The position numbers and the translations under genes are program-made. Source: Echinometra lucunter (taxonomy: Eukaryota; Echinodermata; Echinoidea; Camarodonta; Echinometridae). Taken from it: DNA of 64,000 nucleotides. Of the stretch, positions 11,558-22,925 are shown piece by piece; the first letter of the stretch is position 1; each line of letters starts with the position of its first letter. The notes beneath the pieces were generated by a model. The model worked only from the letters and a program-made list of their open reading frames with translations, was not told where the DNA came from and ran no database searches. The DNA lies in NCBI GenBank assembly GCA_029962745.1, contig CM057156.1:1836559-1900558 (forward strand). The letters are read 5' to 3'.

Positions 11558-12381
11558 ACAAATAATGCACAGATGTGAGTGTGTGAGTCAGTGGCGGCAC
11601 CAGGATTGTTAAAGTGGGGGGGGGGGGGGCAAATGGAGGGCAAAAGAAAATGTTGGGGGGCAGGGGCAGTCAATTTTTTTGGGGGTGTATGGAAAAATCG
11701 AGCGTGAAGTGCGAGTTTTAGTCGCCAGCGTAAGTCCACTTTGAGGAGTGGGGGGGGGGGGGACAATTGAATTTTTGGATTTTTTTTCCTCTTACACACA
11801 TTTTAATATCAATTTTGCGAGCGAGTGAAGCGAGCGAAGTGAGCAAACAAAAAATACCCATTTTTTTTGTTGTTTTTAATCGCATTTTCGAATAAATATT
11901 CTGAAATAAGACGAGCGAGCGAAGCGAGCGAGCCAAAATTGGCTACTTTTCTTGTTTTTAATCACATTTTAGAACAGAAATTTTGAAATATGACGAGCGA
12001 GCGAAGCGAGCGAGCGAGCCAAAAATAACCACTTTTTTTGTTTTCAATCGAAGTTTTGAAGAGCGGAAAATGGTATTTTAGAGCACTTCACAGCTTGAAT
12101 ATGATGCTTATGACAACATCTACTTATTTACAAATTACTGTTACTTCAGTCCTCAAATTTCTGGGAGGGGGGGCAACTGGGGGGACAAATGCCCCCCATG
12201 CCCCCCCCCCGTTTTGCCGCCACTGGTGTGAGTGGCGATGCAGCGCACTCGAGGGTATTTACAATGTGCAACTAGCACGAGGCGCTTGCTATGGTAGTGT
12301 TTTTGCATAATATTGTAAATACCCGAGATGCCTGCATCGCCACTAACATCACGAATTTAAATCTGTGCATTATTTGTTTTA
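11558..12381. mobile_element. foldback element interrupted by a hAT-like insertion
   Basis: ACAAATAATGCACAGAT (about 11558) is mirrored by ATCTGTGCATTATTTG (about 12365). AGTGGCGATGCAG is mirrored by CTGCATCGCCACT, and GGGTATTTACAAT by ATTGTAAATACCC. The left arm is split by the element at 11589-12225. Removing that insertion and one GTGTGAGT restores a continuous arm that pairs with the right arm. Confidence 0.8.
11589..12225. mobile_element. hAT-like non-autonomous element, family 1, copy 1
   Basis: Ends CAGTGGCGGCACCAGGA and TTTTGCCGCCACTG form terminal inverted repeats. The exact 8-bp target duplication GTGTGAGT is at 11581-11588 and 12226-12233. CA..TG ends with an 8-bp duplication are typical of hAT elements. 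The interior has G- and C-runs at both ends and repeats of GAGCGAGCGAAGCGAGCGAG. It is 637 bp without a transposase frame. The second copy is at 31703-32254. Confidence 0.88.
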
Positions 12382-13009
12382 TAAAACGGGTCGGCAGTAT
12401 GACTTTGTAGTGGAAAATTTGTTAAAACCGCTCCAAATTTCCTCAGATCGCACAGACATGGAGGCAACATCTGCTTTCTCTTTATACAGTATGACATCAC
12501 AAGCGTAGCCAGTATGATGCGCCCCGGGTGCGCCCCTGAGTAAGCACATCAAAATCCTTGTGATAGACTTCTAGAAAGACCGCGTATTTCATGGCGCGCG
12601 TGTCAGTTTTTACGCGCTAGAGGTAAAGTGCTGCATCCAAAATGCACAGTGCTGCACAAAAAATGCATGGCTGGAAGGTTGCGTAGAATTAAAGCATGAA
12701 CACGTGACATGCATACGCACTCGCTATTGGCTACATCCTTGAACCTGTTTTATAATATACCATATTTATTATCCTGAAAAAGCCATCTTGTTTATTTATT
12801 TTCATTTTATTTCATTTATTCAGTTTCCAGGAAATTAGTCAACAAGCCAGAAAATTTTGTAAATATTATTGATATACCTCTTTATTCTTAATAGCAAATA
12901 TATGAATATGTATGTATTTTGTCTTGTTAATTGTAACACAGGGCTCCCAAAGTTACCAGTGTTACATGTAAACCACTCATGGGCTACCCTGTTTAGTAAA
13001 ATACTAAGT
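12382..13009. other. unclassified sequence
   Basis: Contains a GCGCGCG-rich patch near 12590-12620 but no exon that I can support. Confidence 0.45.
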
Positions 13010-13078
13010 AAATAAATGAATGAATGAATAAATGAATATATGAATATATGAATAAAAATGAATAAATGAATAAATATA
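13010..13078. repeat. (GAATAAAT)n minisatellite
   Basis: Degenerate 8-9 base units (GAATAAAT, GAATATAT) are tandemly repeated. Confidence 0.85.
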
Positions 13079-14546
13079 GTTTGGGGTTAGATGTAGGTTT
13101 AGAGTTAGGGCTTAGTATAGAATTCGATCCAGGGTTGAAAGTTCAGTACCGATATTCGGTTAGTCTAGAAAAATGACGCAAAGCAATTGTTGCTAGAGCA
13201 TGTGCTGTGGAATACCGGTAGTCAGAGTAAGCTGGGAGCTCTCTCTCCCATCTTCCAGGTGCAACTGAGGAGTTAAGGTTAAATTCTTTACAATTTTATC
13301 TGTTATGAAGTGGAGTCCCTCTGAAGCGGTTGTCTCGATATATTATATCTGGGTCCTTATAATGCATGGTACGCATAGAGTAATGAGGAAAAAACTATGC
13401 AATACATACAAAGTTATGCTGAAAAATTAGTACTGACACAGAATACATTAGCATAATGCAAGAAAGAGAGAGAGAGAGAGAGAAGAGCTAGAGATAAAGA
13501 AAGAGAGGTTAAATGAATTTATTCACAAATTTCTTTTATGCCTTTTTTGCACGAATACATATTGAAAACTATATGAAAATATCGGGGAAGATATGCTGGT
13601 ACATCTTCCCAAGTTACAACAGTGACCTTTTCATTTCCCTGTACATGTATAGAAACAATTGCACCTAAATACACACATGTATGCACACATTTGCCACGTG
13701 CTAGCATGCAATGCATGTGTTCACATCGAGGAATAATTTGTAAACTAGCAACAACCTTTTCACAGCATGCACCAGGTTGGAGCCTTTAGCAAATTATGTG
13801 TCTTTTACCAAAATCAAATCGTATCCAATGGGTTAAAAAAATGGCTTCTGAATTTGTGAAGTCTTTTATCCATCAGTTATGTATGATAAACTACATAAAT
13901 ATGAGTCTTTTCACAGGACGTAAGAGCAAATCCCTGAACTACCCTGAAAATGTGGGTAAATCAATGCAGAAAATAAAGGCAGTGAAAAGTAAAATCCCAA
14001 TACTAAATTTGATCATGGTTCGTAGTTCCTGTGGTAATTTACAACGGGGTAACCCATAACTGAATTTCAAGCCTTTCATTGACCATGCAACGTTTACATG
14101 TTTACCTGTGCCCGTTATTCATGAGCAACAAACCGAACCGATTCATTCACGTCATCTCGGGGCCAAGTTCACTCCATTTTATCACACAAATTCTTTGGGA
14201 CAAAGGAAAATCAAGTAAAGGTGACCTGCCAAAAGTCATCTTCCTTAACAGCATCAATACCTCTGAATACCTGCATGTATTGAAGGTACATGTAATACTT
14301 CAAAACTGTGAAATGATTGGAAAGCTTATGAAATTTCTAACTTCCCATGTGTACAAGCTATTGTCAAGCAAGCTGTAATAAGCAATTAGGCCCCCCACCC
14401 CACCCCCACCCCAACAGCTGCCAGTGTTGAAAATTTCATTTATTTTCAGGGTTTTATACTTCGCAAATTCAAAAGTTTAAGGTATCGTTGTCAAAAAATA
14501 TAATTTAGCTGTAATAAAAGATATAAACTTCCCTGTGTAAATCAAG
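13079..14546. other. unclassified sequence with (AG)n
   Basis: An (AG)n run is at about 13465-13484. The open frames at 13796-14059 and 14079-14378 (plus) have no recognisable domain or splice context, and I do not call them genes. Confidence 0.4.
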
Positions 14547-14635
14547 GTGTTCCTAAAAAAAAGTATCAAGAATAAAAATTTGTACATTCTTGATATAGTT
14601 ATTCTTTGAACTTCAGTTACTTTTTTTAGGAACAC
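14547..14635. repeat. short inverted repeat
   Basis: GTGTTCCTAAAAAAAAGTA is mirrored by TTACTTTTTTTAGGAACAC, and TATCAAGAAT by ATTCTTGATA inside. The hairpin spans 89 bases. It may be a very small MITE. Confidence 0.75.
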
Positions 14636-15030
14636 AATGTAGAGTACTTTCAAAGGAATTCTTCATCATTGTCATCATCCATACATGCTTTCCATTCATT
14701 TTTTATCTTTAAAAATTGCATCAAAGAGCTAATGGATAACTTCTTGGAAGGAGCTCTGAACTTTTCTCCTTTTTTTCTTCACTAAAAGGTTTGATCATAT
14801 TTTCATGTTTGCCAACATAAATGTGCTGATCACCGATAATCATGACTACACTGAAACATCAGACACAAAAAGGTTTTTTGATGGAAAGAAGCACGTTACC
14901 TTTCTTGATGTTCTGCCACGATCCTGGTTATATATTCATGAGTCAACAACCCCTCTCAAGTAAGTCTCAGTGTTGTTCCCTGATCATCTAATTGAAAAAC
15001 AAACACAACAACAAGTATTTCAAACATAAT
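14636..15030. other. unclassified sequence
   Basis: No feature is recognised. Confidence 0.4.
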
Positions 15031-15681
15031 ACACTCTTTAAAAAATGGGTAAATTTAGTTGGGCAACACATTGTTGGTTAGAATTTTGCTCAAAGCTGTG
15101 CAAATCTTGCCCAAATCTGGTCAAGACCAATTGACCAATTTGTGTATTAAAACAAATTTTGCTCAACTGTTCGTCATATTCTTACCAAAAGCTGTGGTCA
15201 CATTGAAGCTGGGCAAAATTTACTCTTACAGTTGGTAAATTCTATACAGAAGTTACTTTATAATCTTGGGCAAACGTAACCACATTTGTGTAAATCGTTG
15301 CCCAAAATGTGTACAAAAGTGTTTCACAAATACAAGACGGAGAAATTTGCCAACTCCACTCTTAGAAAGTTGATTAAAATTATTTGGGCATTAGTTGATG
15401 GTTGGTCAAGAAATTCTCAAAAGTTGGGTTATTCTAACCCAAATTTGTCAAAATTAATGTTATTCCAATATATTAGAGATAAAGTTACCAACAGGAGTTA
15501 AGAACAGTTTACCAAGTAGTTGGGTTATTGTTAGTGAGTTGGGTAAAAGTTAGCTGGGTAGCTGAAGGTTGGTCAGGAATTAGCCAAAGGTTTGGCTACA
15601 AATTACCCAGAAAAAATGGTCTCCCTACCGACGGCCATTATTATGGTGCCAAAGACATGAATAAAATAATGATAGAGTTGA

Positions 15682-16240
15682 GTATTCCCAACATCCCTTA
15701 CCAAACTTTTCTTTCCCAGCTCTTAAGTTTTAGGAGTCATGGTTTTCAAAGAAAGAAATTGAATACGATAGAATGTATTCCCAACATCCCTTACCAGACT
15801 TTTCCTTCCCAGCTCTTAGGTTTAAGGAGTCATGGTTTTCAAAGAAAGAAATAGAATACGATAGAATGTATTCCCAACATCCCTTACCAAACTTTTCCTT
15901 CCCAGCTCTTACGTCTTAGGAGTCATGGTTTTCAAAGAAAGAAATAGAATACGATAGAATGTATTTCCAACATCCCTTACCAAACTTTTCCTTCCCAGCT
16001 CTTAGGTTTTAGGAGTCATGGTTTTCAAAGAAAGAAAGAGAATACGATAGAATGTATTCCCAACATCCCTTACCAAACTTTTCCTTCCCAGCTCTTACGT
16101 TTTAGGAGTCATGGTTTTCAAAGAAAGAAATAGAATACGACAGAATGTATTCCCAACATCCCTTACCAAACTTTTCCTTCCCAACTCTTAGGTTTTAGGA
16201 GTCATGGTTTTTGAAGGAAGAAATAGAATACGATAAAATG
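15682..16240 (+). repeat. six-copy 93-bp tandem repeat
   Basis: Units begin GTATTCCCAACATCCC at 15682, 15775, 15868, 15961, 16054 and 16147, exactly 93 bases apart, with only a few substitutions between units. Although 93 is a multiple of three, no frame stays open across the array, so it is not a protein repeat. Its right end passes into the purine-rich block. Confidence 0.92.
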
Positions 16241-16690
16241 ACTCAAAAAAAGAATAACAAAGAACTTAATTGTTGATGAATAATTTTTTAAAAAGTTGAA
16301 TTGAGAAAAATAGAGAAATGCACAGGTTTGAAGGAGAGAAAAGGGTATACGGAAGGAAAAACAAAGGAAGATATTAAAGATAGCACACAGAAATAAAATA
16401 TTAGAGAAAGATCCAAACAATATCATAAAGACAGGCAGAAGGAAAGATAATAATAATATGAATACATAAAAAGGATAGTAGAAAAGACAAAAGAAGGGTG
16501 AAATGAATGAAAACCTATTAAGGAAAGAAGAAAAGGTATCATAAAATGAAAAAAAATAGGGAAAGATAGAAAGAGAAGATGGCAGAAGCAATGAAATACA
16601 TATAGGATTTTTAAAAAATCTATATAAAAATGGGTAAAAGGAAGGAAAGAAAAATTACAAGATATAAAGAATAACATGATCAATTATCAC
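16205..16690 (-). repeat. purine-rich degenerate minisatellite
   Basis: On the minus strand it reads as pyrimidine-rich units such as TTTTTATGTATTC, CATGTTATTCTTTA and TTTCCTTCTGCC. These resemble the internal arrays at 25995-26312 and 58383-58950. The long minus-strand frames here (16202-16591, 16423-16683) are Phe/Leu/Ser-rich artefacts of this composition. Confidence 0.6.
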
Positions 16691-16962
16691 TTAATTGGTT
16701 AAGTTGTTGCCCAATTCTTCTAAATAATGGAATCAAAGTTATGTGAATTTTGTCCAACAATAATACATTTGGCAACCTTGTCTTTGTACTAGAAAAATTA
16801 CTAATAGTTGGGTATTTTTTTCTACAAATTTTGGTAAAGTAAACAATGAATATTCATGACTTTTTATCAATGTATGGTTTCGGGTGGCCTGATTTACTAA
16901 CTGTCACAAATTATAAAGTCATACCAGGGATATAAGAGCTTACATTCTAGATTACCAACCAG

Positions 16963-17064
16963 GTAGGATAGGTTAGGATAGGATAGGATAGGATAGGATA
17001 GGATAGGCTTCCAATAGGATACGCTTTAGGATAGGCTACAGGATAGGACAGGATAGGATAGTTT
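16963..17064 (+). repeat. (AGGAT)n pentanucleotide array
   Basis: AGGAT is repeated in tandem, with a degenerate second part ending at GATAGTTTATG. Confidence 0.9.
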
Positions 17065-17515
17065 ATGGGCTAGACAGGTGTGGAATATTCGATATATTTC
17101 AATTTTGAAATTGAAGACAACGGAATTTGCCCAACCACATAGTATTCATTACCCAACAGTTAGGGTAAATTCTAACAGAGTTGGGCAGATATTACCCTTC
17201 ATATGAGGAAACAAAAAGCAAGGAAAAGAAGCACTGGGCACATGTACAGTGTAAGATGTTACCCAGGGTTGGTTCGAAGAAGTGGTAAAATCAAGTTGGT
17301 AAAATACAAATTGGGTACAGAGTGTTGGGTAATTATGCACTGGGCAATTATTGGTCAATGAAAAGCAACACATATTGGGTACTTATTTACCCAACAATGT
17401 AATTCCATTATCCAACAGAAGTTGGGCAATAAATGCCCAGAAGTTTAATGGATAGCATATGACCCAGAGTTGGTTAAAAGTTGGCTAAAATTTTACCCAA
17501 CCATTTTAAGAGTGT

Positions 17516-18526
17516 AAATCATACACATTATCTACCATATACATGTATAAGGCCAGGTCATGCGTGATGAGGTCGCCTACTTTTGCGTTACATGGTGATT
17601 CTACCTCCAGTAGTGTACTTCTAACTTTGAAAACTGATATCTCCTTAAGTATCAACCTTGTGATAGCAAAAGTATATATTTTCTGAAAGGAAATTACAAG
17701 AAGAATCTAAATGTGCACTTAAAAATGGCACAAGATGTAAGACAAAAGAATTATATTAATATGAATATGAATGAAAATTGTAATAATTCCTATTATCTCA
17801 ATGTTTTCAAAATAACTTTTTCGGTAGCACTCCTAGGGCAGTTCTGATGTTATATTCTTACAGGGGACATTCAGATCTTTTCAACAAGGTATAATTGTCT
17901 TGGGTTTATCATCATGTAATAACTTTAAAAATTCATTAAAATTTTTGCCAAAAATATCAGACATTTTTATGAACCACTGTATATTAAGTGTTCTATAATG
18001 TATTCATGACAACGATGCCTATTTTTTCAATCATAAATTAGTACAGCTGAATATAATAGCTTTGATTTGGAACCAGAAGTGAAGCCATATTGCAAGTTTT
18101 GACCAAAATAATGACATCTTCCCAACACTATTGAAAAATATAAGTTCTGTATTGACTTTGTACAGTCAATGCCAATTTTGACCTAAAATTCCAAGTATTT
18201 CAGCTTTTCACACTACCATTGCTTAGCTAAACTCACTTTTTAATCATAGAACAGTAAAGAGGAGTATATTAGCTTTAATTTGGTACAACATTTGAAGTCA
18301 TATGATATGTTTTGACAAAAATATCAACATTTTTCCAAAAAATGCACTGAAATTTGAATTTTCCCATTCATTCTGTACATGCTGCGCTGCTTCCAGCAGC
18401 GAGTTCATGACACATGACCATAAACTGAAGGTCTTAAGACTTGAAATCTAAATTAGAAGATAAACTGAAAAAATATTATATTACTATATTTATCATATTA
18501 TATTACATTTATATAATATTAACTGG
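17516..18526. other. unclassified AT-rich sequence
   Basis: No feature is recognised. Blocks such as TTTTGACCAAAATAATGACATC and TTTTGACAAAAATATCAACAT (near 18100 and 18312) suggest an old internal duplication of about 200 bases. Confidence 0.35.
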
Positions 18527-18645
18527 CCTTGAGGGGAACATCGAATATGTTGCCTACAAAAAGAATCATATTGTCCTGAATCGAAGACAAGGGCAATATG
18601 GTTCATATAAGGGCAACATTTTGATATTCCCCGAAAGTAGAGCCA
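18527..18645. repeat. imperfect inverted repeat
   Basis: GGGGAACATCGAATATGTTGCC is mirrored imperfectly by GGGCAACATTTTGATATTCCCC. Confidence 0.5.
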
Positions 18646-18884
18646 GTCAATATTATTACTATTATTACCTACAGCTGTATAATGATGTATAATTCATGCC
18701 TATCATTTTGTAGCAATGACAAACATGTCTGTTAATTGCCTGTCAGTCTCTCTAATTTCAGCTTATTCAGGCAGGTATGTAATCTTGACTAAGCGATTGT
18801 GACATAAATTGTTACCGCCCGTATCCATTGTTTAAAACTGGATCGCCTACACAATAGTGCGCGTTTGCACTTTGTTAAAAGCGT

Positions 18885-18917
18885 CATATTCCACCCTAAA
18901 AGAAAGGGTGGAATATG
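18885..18917. repeat. perfect 13-bp hairpin
   Basis: CATATTCCACCCT and AGGGTGGAATATG pair perfectly around a 7-base loop. Directly outside, TTGCCCTCT (18926) pairs with AGAGGGCAA (about 18972). This region may be the centre of another degenerate foldback element. Confidence 0.8.
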
Positions 18918-18984
18918 GCAGAATGTTGCCCTCTAATTTAGTACAGTGGTCTATGGGGAAAACCCGTAAGAGGGCAACATGCTA

Positions 18985-19390
18985 AATTTTGCCTGCTTCG
19001 GTTTCAGATTGGAAGTAGTGTGCAAAATATGGCTCTTTATTTTGCAGCTAAAATGCCTTGTTTAGGTAATAATATAACATATTGCCCATCCCCCTTAATG
19101 TCCACTTTTAGACCACAGATGATAATAACAACGTAAAATTATTCCGATTTAACACCCCTATCGAGGAAAGATAATGGTTCAATCCAAATACTTGTGTAAA
19201 TTAGATATCTACATGCTTTAGATGGCACTATTGCACACCTAAACAGCAGGGATCATAACTTTTGTGCTTTGTGCTATGTAAAATTATATGGGGAAGATTA
19301 TTTTTTACCCTAACTTCATATTTCCCTTTAGTCGCAGTTTTGAAGCACAGAAATTCCCCTTAAGTCACAGTTTAAACTTATAATAATACT
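18985..19390. other. unclassified sequence
   Basis: No feature is recognised. Confidence 0.4.
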
Positions 19391-20000
19391 AATAGTACTA
19401 ATACTACTACCACTAATAACAATCATAATAATAATAATCAGCCAATCAAGAAGTTAGGCAATCAATTAATGTAAACAAATCAATCTGACATTCGAGATTC
19501 ATACCATCAATTGATTATCTAATCATTATCTCAATGAACAAAGCAGCCATTCATCATCAATCATAATAAAATAAGCATCCAATCACTAAAGCAGTTGTAC
19601 AGTATATCAATCACTCAACAGAGCCCTGTAACATAAAGCTTTAATAGCAGTTGATAGTAGGATTGATTTTTACGATTGATTGCATTGATCACTTTGTGCA
19701 ATCAACTGTAAAAATCAATCATATCATCAATCGCTAAGCTTTGTGTTACAGGGCCCTGATCAATCAAGCAACCAATTACTCAATAAAATAATCACTTTCT
19801 TGACTGCCAAACTGAAATGTTAGTTTGTTAATAACATAATCTATTGCTTGACATCCAATGTGATAACAATCAATGTTAGTCTGTTGCACATTTGATTGTC
19901 TAATCAATAGATCAGTCAATCAATCCAGCAATCAAACAATTGATCAGTAATTCAATAAATCTAATCTAATTCACCCATCGAACAATCAGTGACTTTGTTA
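19391..20000. repeat. AATCAATCA-rich low-complexity region
   Basis: Degenerate runs of ATCAATCA, ATAATAAT and CAATCAA dominate. An inverted-repeat element is embedded at 19619-19758. Confidence 0.6.
19619..19758. mobile_element. CAGAGCCCTGTAACA foldback MITE, 140 bp
   Basis: Ends CAGAGCCCTGTAACATAAAG and its near complement CTTTGTGTTACAGGGCCCTG. TTGATTTTTACGATTGATTG pairs with the complement TAAAAATCAATCAT. The flanks ATCACTCAA and ATCAATCAA are similar but not identical, so the target duplication is uncertain. CAGGGCCC-type ends fit a hAT-like MITE. Confidence 0.7.
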
Positions 20001-21230
20001 TCAATCCATCAATCAACATGACTGAATGTAAATCATAAACAATGTAAGCACCCATACAGGAGTGCACCATAGCAGACATTGTACCTTCAGAAAACAGAGA
20101 CAGAACCAACAAAAGGTTATTACTGCGAAAAAGGGATATATAGATCAATTACTAACAAAACCGATTAAAATATTACAATGTTGAATCAGTTCACACGTAA
20201 ACTTACATGCACCAAGTTACCCGATGAATCATGGATATATCCTGTTATACTAGTACACAGAGACCAAATATATGCTACCCATACTCAGTCAACCATGCTC
20301 AGAAATATCCATTAAAGCTCTTATTAATTTCAGCAAAGTACAAGCAGCAGGCAATAAATGTGAGTCTAATATTCTCAAACATGCAAACAGTGGTGTTTAT
20401 ATCCTGTCTGGTTGTTGGCAATGATGATCACAAGTTCCTGTCAATAGTCTTCCTCGGTGATAATATTGACTAGATGTTTAGAAGTGAGTATATTGCATTG
20501 GTTCATGCAACACACGTAAATAAGAGAGGTGATGGGCAGCGCAACACCATAGTTGACTGCCAAGACTAGAGTGATATATGAGTGGGCGTGCACCAGGTTT
20601 TTATACCGATTCCTTTTCAATGCACCACTAAGCACACGTTGCCGCTGCGCAGATGATAAAACTTGATAGAGAGAGAGAGGGAGAGAGAGGAAAAAGAGAC
20701 ACATGGCACAGCCATAGTGTAGCATTGTTGTTGTACTAAAAGAGTTCATGGTCTCTGCATACTACTCAGCTAATGAATATCATCTACACAATTATGCATG
20801 TACAAGTATGCTGGCAATGACCTTCTATGCTACTGCTTCATCACCTACGCATGGTATTTTTTATTTTTGTTTGTTGTTTGTTCTGAAAAAGATACATTTA
20901 AAGGAACACTTTCAAGGAGAGCTAAACTCCTACATAAACATGTATGTAATTTTGCAAGCACATAAAAAGCAAATAAATACATATGCAGGATACAAGCTAC
21001 TGTAAAAGACAAAAAATAAATAATGATTGATAGCTATTATCCAATCTGTACCTTGTCAACACAACAAGATATAAGAAAAACAATAACAAAAGTCGTCATT
21101 AGAATTAGCTTGCCTGTGGCGACTATTTCTACTTATATTCAGAAAATTGTTTATACAACCAGGAAAACTATTTATAACCTGACAATTAACCTTCTTGCGC
21201 ATCATGTACACACTTCCTGGTGTATCTAAT
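20001..21230. other. unclassified sequence with (AG)n
   Basis: A GA-rich run occupies about 20668-20698. No exon or transposon end is supported. Confidence 0.4.
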
Positions 21231-22042
21231 GCCACGTTCAGACTACGTGTAGATCCCGTTTTACTGGGGAAAGTCCCACTTAGCAGCGATCCCATAGGGT
21301 GGACGCTTGCTGGGACTTCTTACGGTGGTCCCACTAAACATGTTGGGTCCGGAGACGACAGGTCGAGGGGAGAGTGACCTTTGGTTCATAACTGATATCA
21401 CAGGACTGTTTTCATCAAATGTGTGCATGCACGAAATGTGGTGATGCACGAAATGTGGTGGTGAAGGACGTATTTATTGGCGCCGCAGACATGCGTCCTA
21501 CAGCGCCATGCACGGCAAGCTAATGCACAGCCGAAACCACTTCAGCCATGATAGTCCCAAAAAAGCAGAGGCATTTGAGGATAGTGTCGACTTTCGGTCC
21601 TAAAAAAGTTAGACCTCTCCATACTGTCCCAGTGAACGGGACCTACATGGATAGTCTGTACCAGGATAATTAAAAAAAATACCCTTTTTCCCCACAAGAG
21701 CTTTTCTCTGGAAAAAAATAGCTCCCACGGACCACTTTACAGGAGCTATTTCTAGGCCCAAGGGATATAGGTTGGCTTTTAGTGCGGAAATCAAAATTTT
21801 CTCATTGAGAGTATGTGTAAATGAGTATCAATATGATGTCTTACTGTGTGAATTGTCTCAAGAAATGTTAATTCTGCCGCTCCTAGATCACGATTCACGA
21901 ATTTATTGCTTATTTTCGGAGCTGAAGAAAATGGTTGCCCCAAAGAATTGGGTTTAAGGATTTTAAGGAACTATTTGAGCTCTGCCAAGGGTGAAATCGT
22001 GCATCACCCCTGGGTCTATTTTACCCTGGTCTGAACGCAGGG
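21231..22042. mobile_element. degenerate TIR element
   Basis: CCACGTTCAGACTACG on the left is mirrored by CCTGGTCTGAACGCAGG on the right. Internal blocks with GGTCC and GGGAC motifs also occur in both orientations. It is about 812 bp and diverged, with no transposase frame visible. Confidence 0.5.
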
Positions 22043-22584
22043 ATGATTTTTTTTCATGCAGACAAGCAATCAACCAGAGAATGCGCATGATGCAGCTATT
22101 TGCAGCACAAAAGAATACAAAGTAGATGAATGAATTCAATGCTTCTCCCTGCATGAATTGATATGGGCAACATTACATGCTGCATGTACACGTATCCATG
22201 GGAAGGGAGAAAAAATATTGTATCACATGCAAGGTTCAATCGCGTACCAGGATTTATTCATGTACCGGTAAATGAATTGCTCTTTTGTAAAGGAGCTTGT
22301 ACAATAGCCTACCTTTCAAGGAAAATAACTGGGTTTATTTTATTTTTTTATTATTTTTCTTCAAGTTAATGTGCAGGGTTCCATATATAATCAACTGCTA
22401 GGCTGAATTGCTAATAGCTTATATATATCTCTTCCTCTCTCCCCTTTCTCTATCTCTCTCTCTCTCTCTACAATGGCACACCTTTGGCTATCTCATCAAT
22501 CATTCTATCCCCCCCCCCCATTTGGAGCTTATTCAACTCACTACAACAAAGAAAATATACATGTAAGTGAGATGACGTCTCTCA
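22043..22584. other. unclassified sequence with (CT)n
   Basis: A (TC)n run is at about 22430-22470 and a C-run at about 22510. No gene is recognised. Confidence 0.45.
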
Positions 22585-22592
22585 GCAGGAGT

Positions 22593-22917
22593 CACCGGCG
22601 TAGCCAGGGGGGCAGTGGGGTGGTTGCCCCCCCCAAAAAAAAAGCAAAAGAAAATTTAAAAAAAAAAAAAAAAGGAAAAAAAAAGTGTGAGCGAGAAAAG
22701 AAAAAGGTAAGAGAACATAGGAAGGGCAGGAGCAGACAAGGAACAATGACGAAGAAACGTCGGAGCTTCAGTGCTTTGCGTGGGAGAAGGGAAACTCCCC
22801 CCCCCCTCCCTGCACCCTTCCCCCTAGTGAGCGTGCTTTGCGTGCTCAATATGTAATTCGCACGCTTTGCATGCTCACTACTGCCCCCCTTAAAATGAAA
22901 TCCTAGCAATGCCACTG
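22593..22917. mobile_element. hAT-like MITE, family 2
   Basis: The ends are CACCGGCGTAGCCAGG on the left and, as the complement of the right end, CAGTGGCATTGCTAGGA. The exact 8-bp target duplication GCAGGAGT is at 22585-22592 and 22918-22925. It is 325 bp with homopolymer A and C/G runs inside. The long frames 22473-22856 (plus) and 22592-22930 (minus) run through this element and are not genes. Confidence 0.87.
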
Positions 22918-22925
22918 GCAGGAGT

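Larger units (their letters stand above)
15031..17515. mobile_element. large ACACTCTT/TTGGGTAA foldback element
   Basis: The ends are ACACTCTTTAAAAAATGGGT on the left and the complement of ACACTCTTAAAATGGTTGGG on the right. Both arms are rich in TTGGGTAA and TTGCCCAA motifs over 300-600 bases. The centre holds a 93-bp tandem array (15682-16240), a purine-rich block (16205-16690) and a GGATA array (16963-17064). The element at 35082-35839 has similar ends. It is non-coding as far as I can see. The superfamily is uncertain because no target duplication could be fixed. Confidence 0.75.

Noticed and set aside
15682..16240. CRISPR-like regular array
   Set aside because: Whole 93-bp units are tandemly repeated without distinct spacers, in an animal genome.
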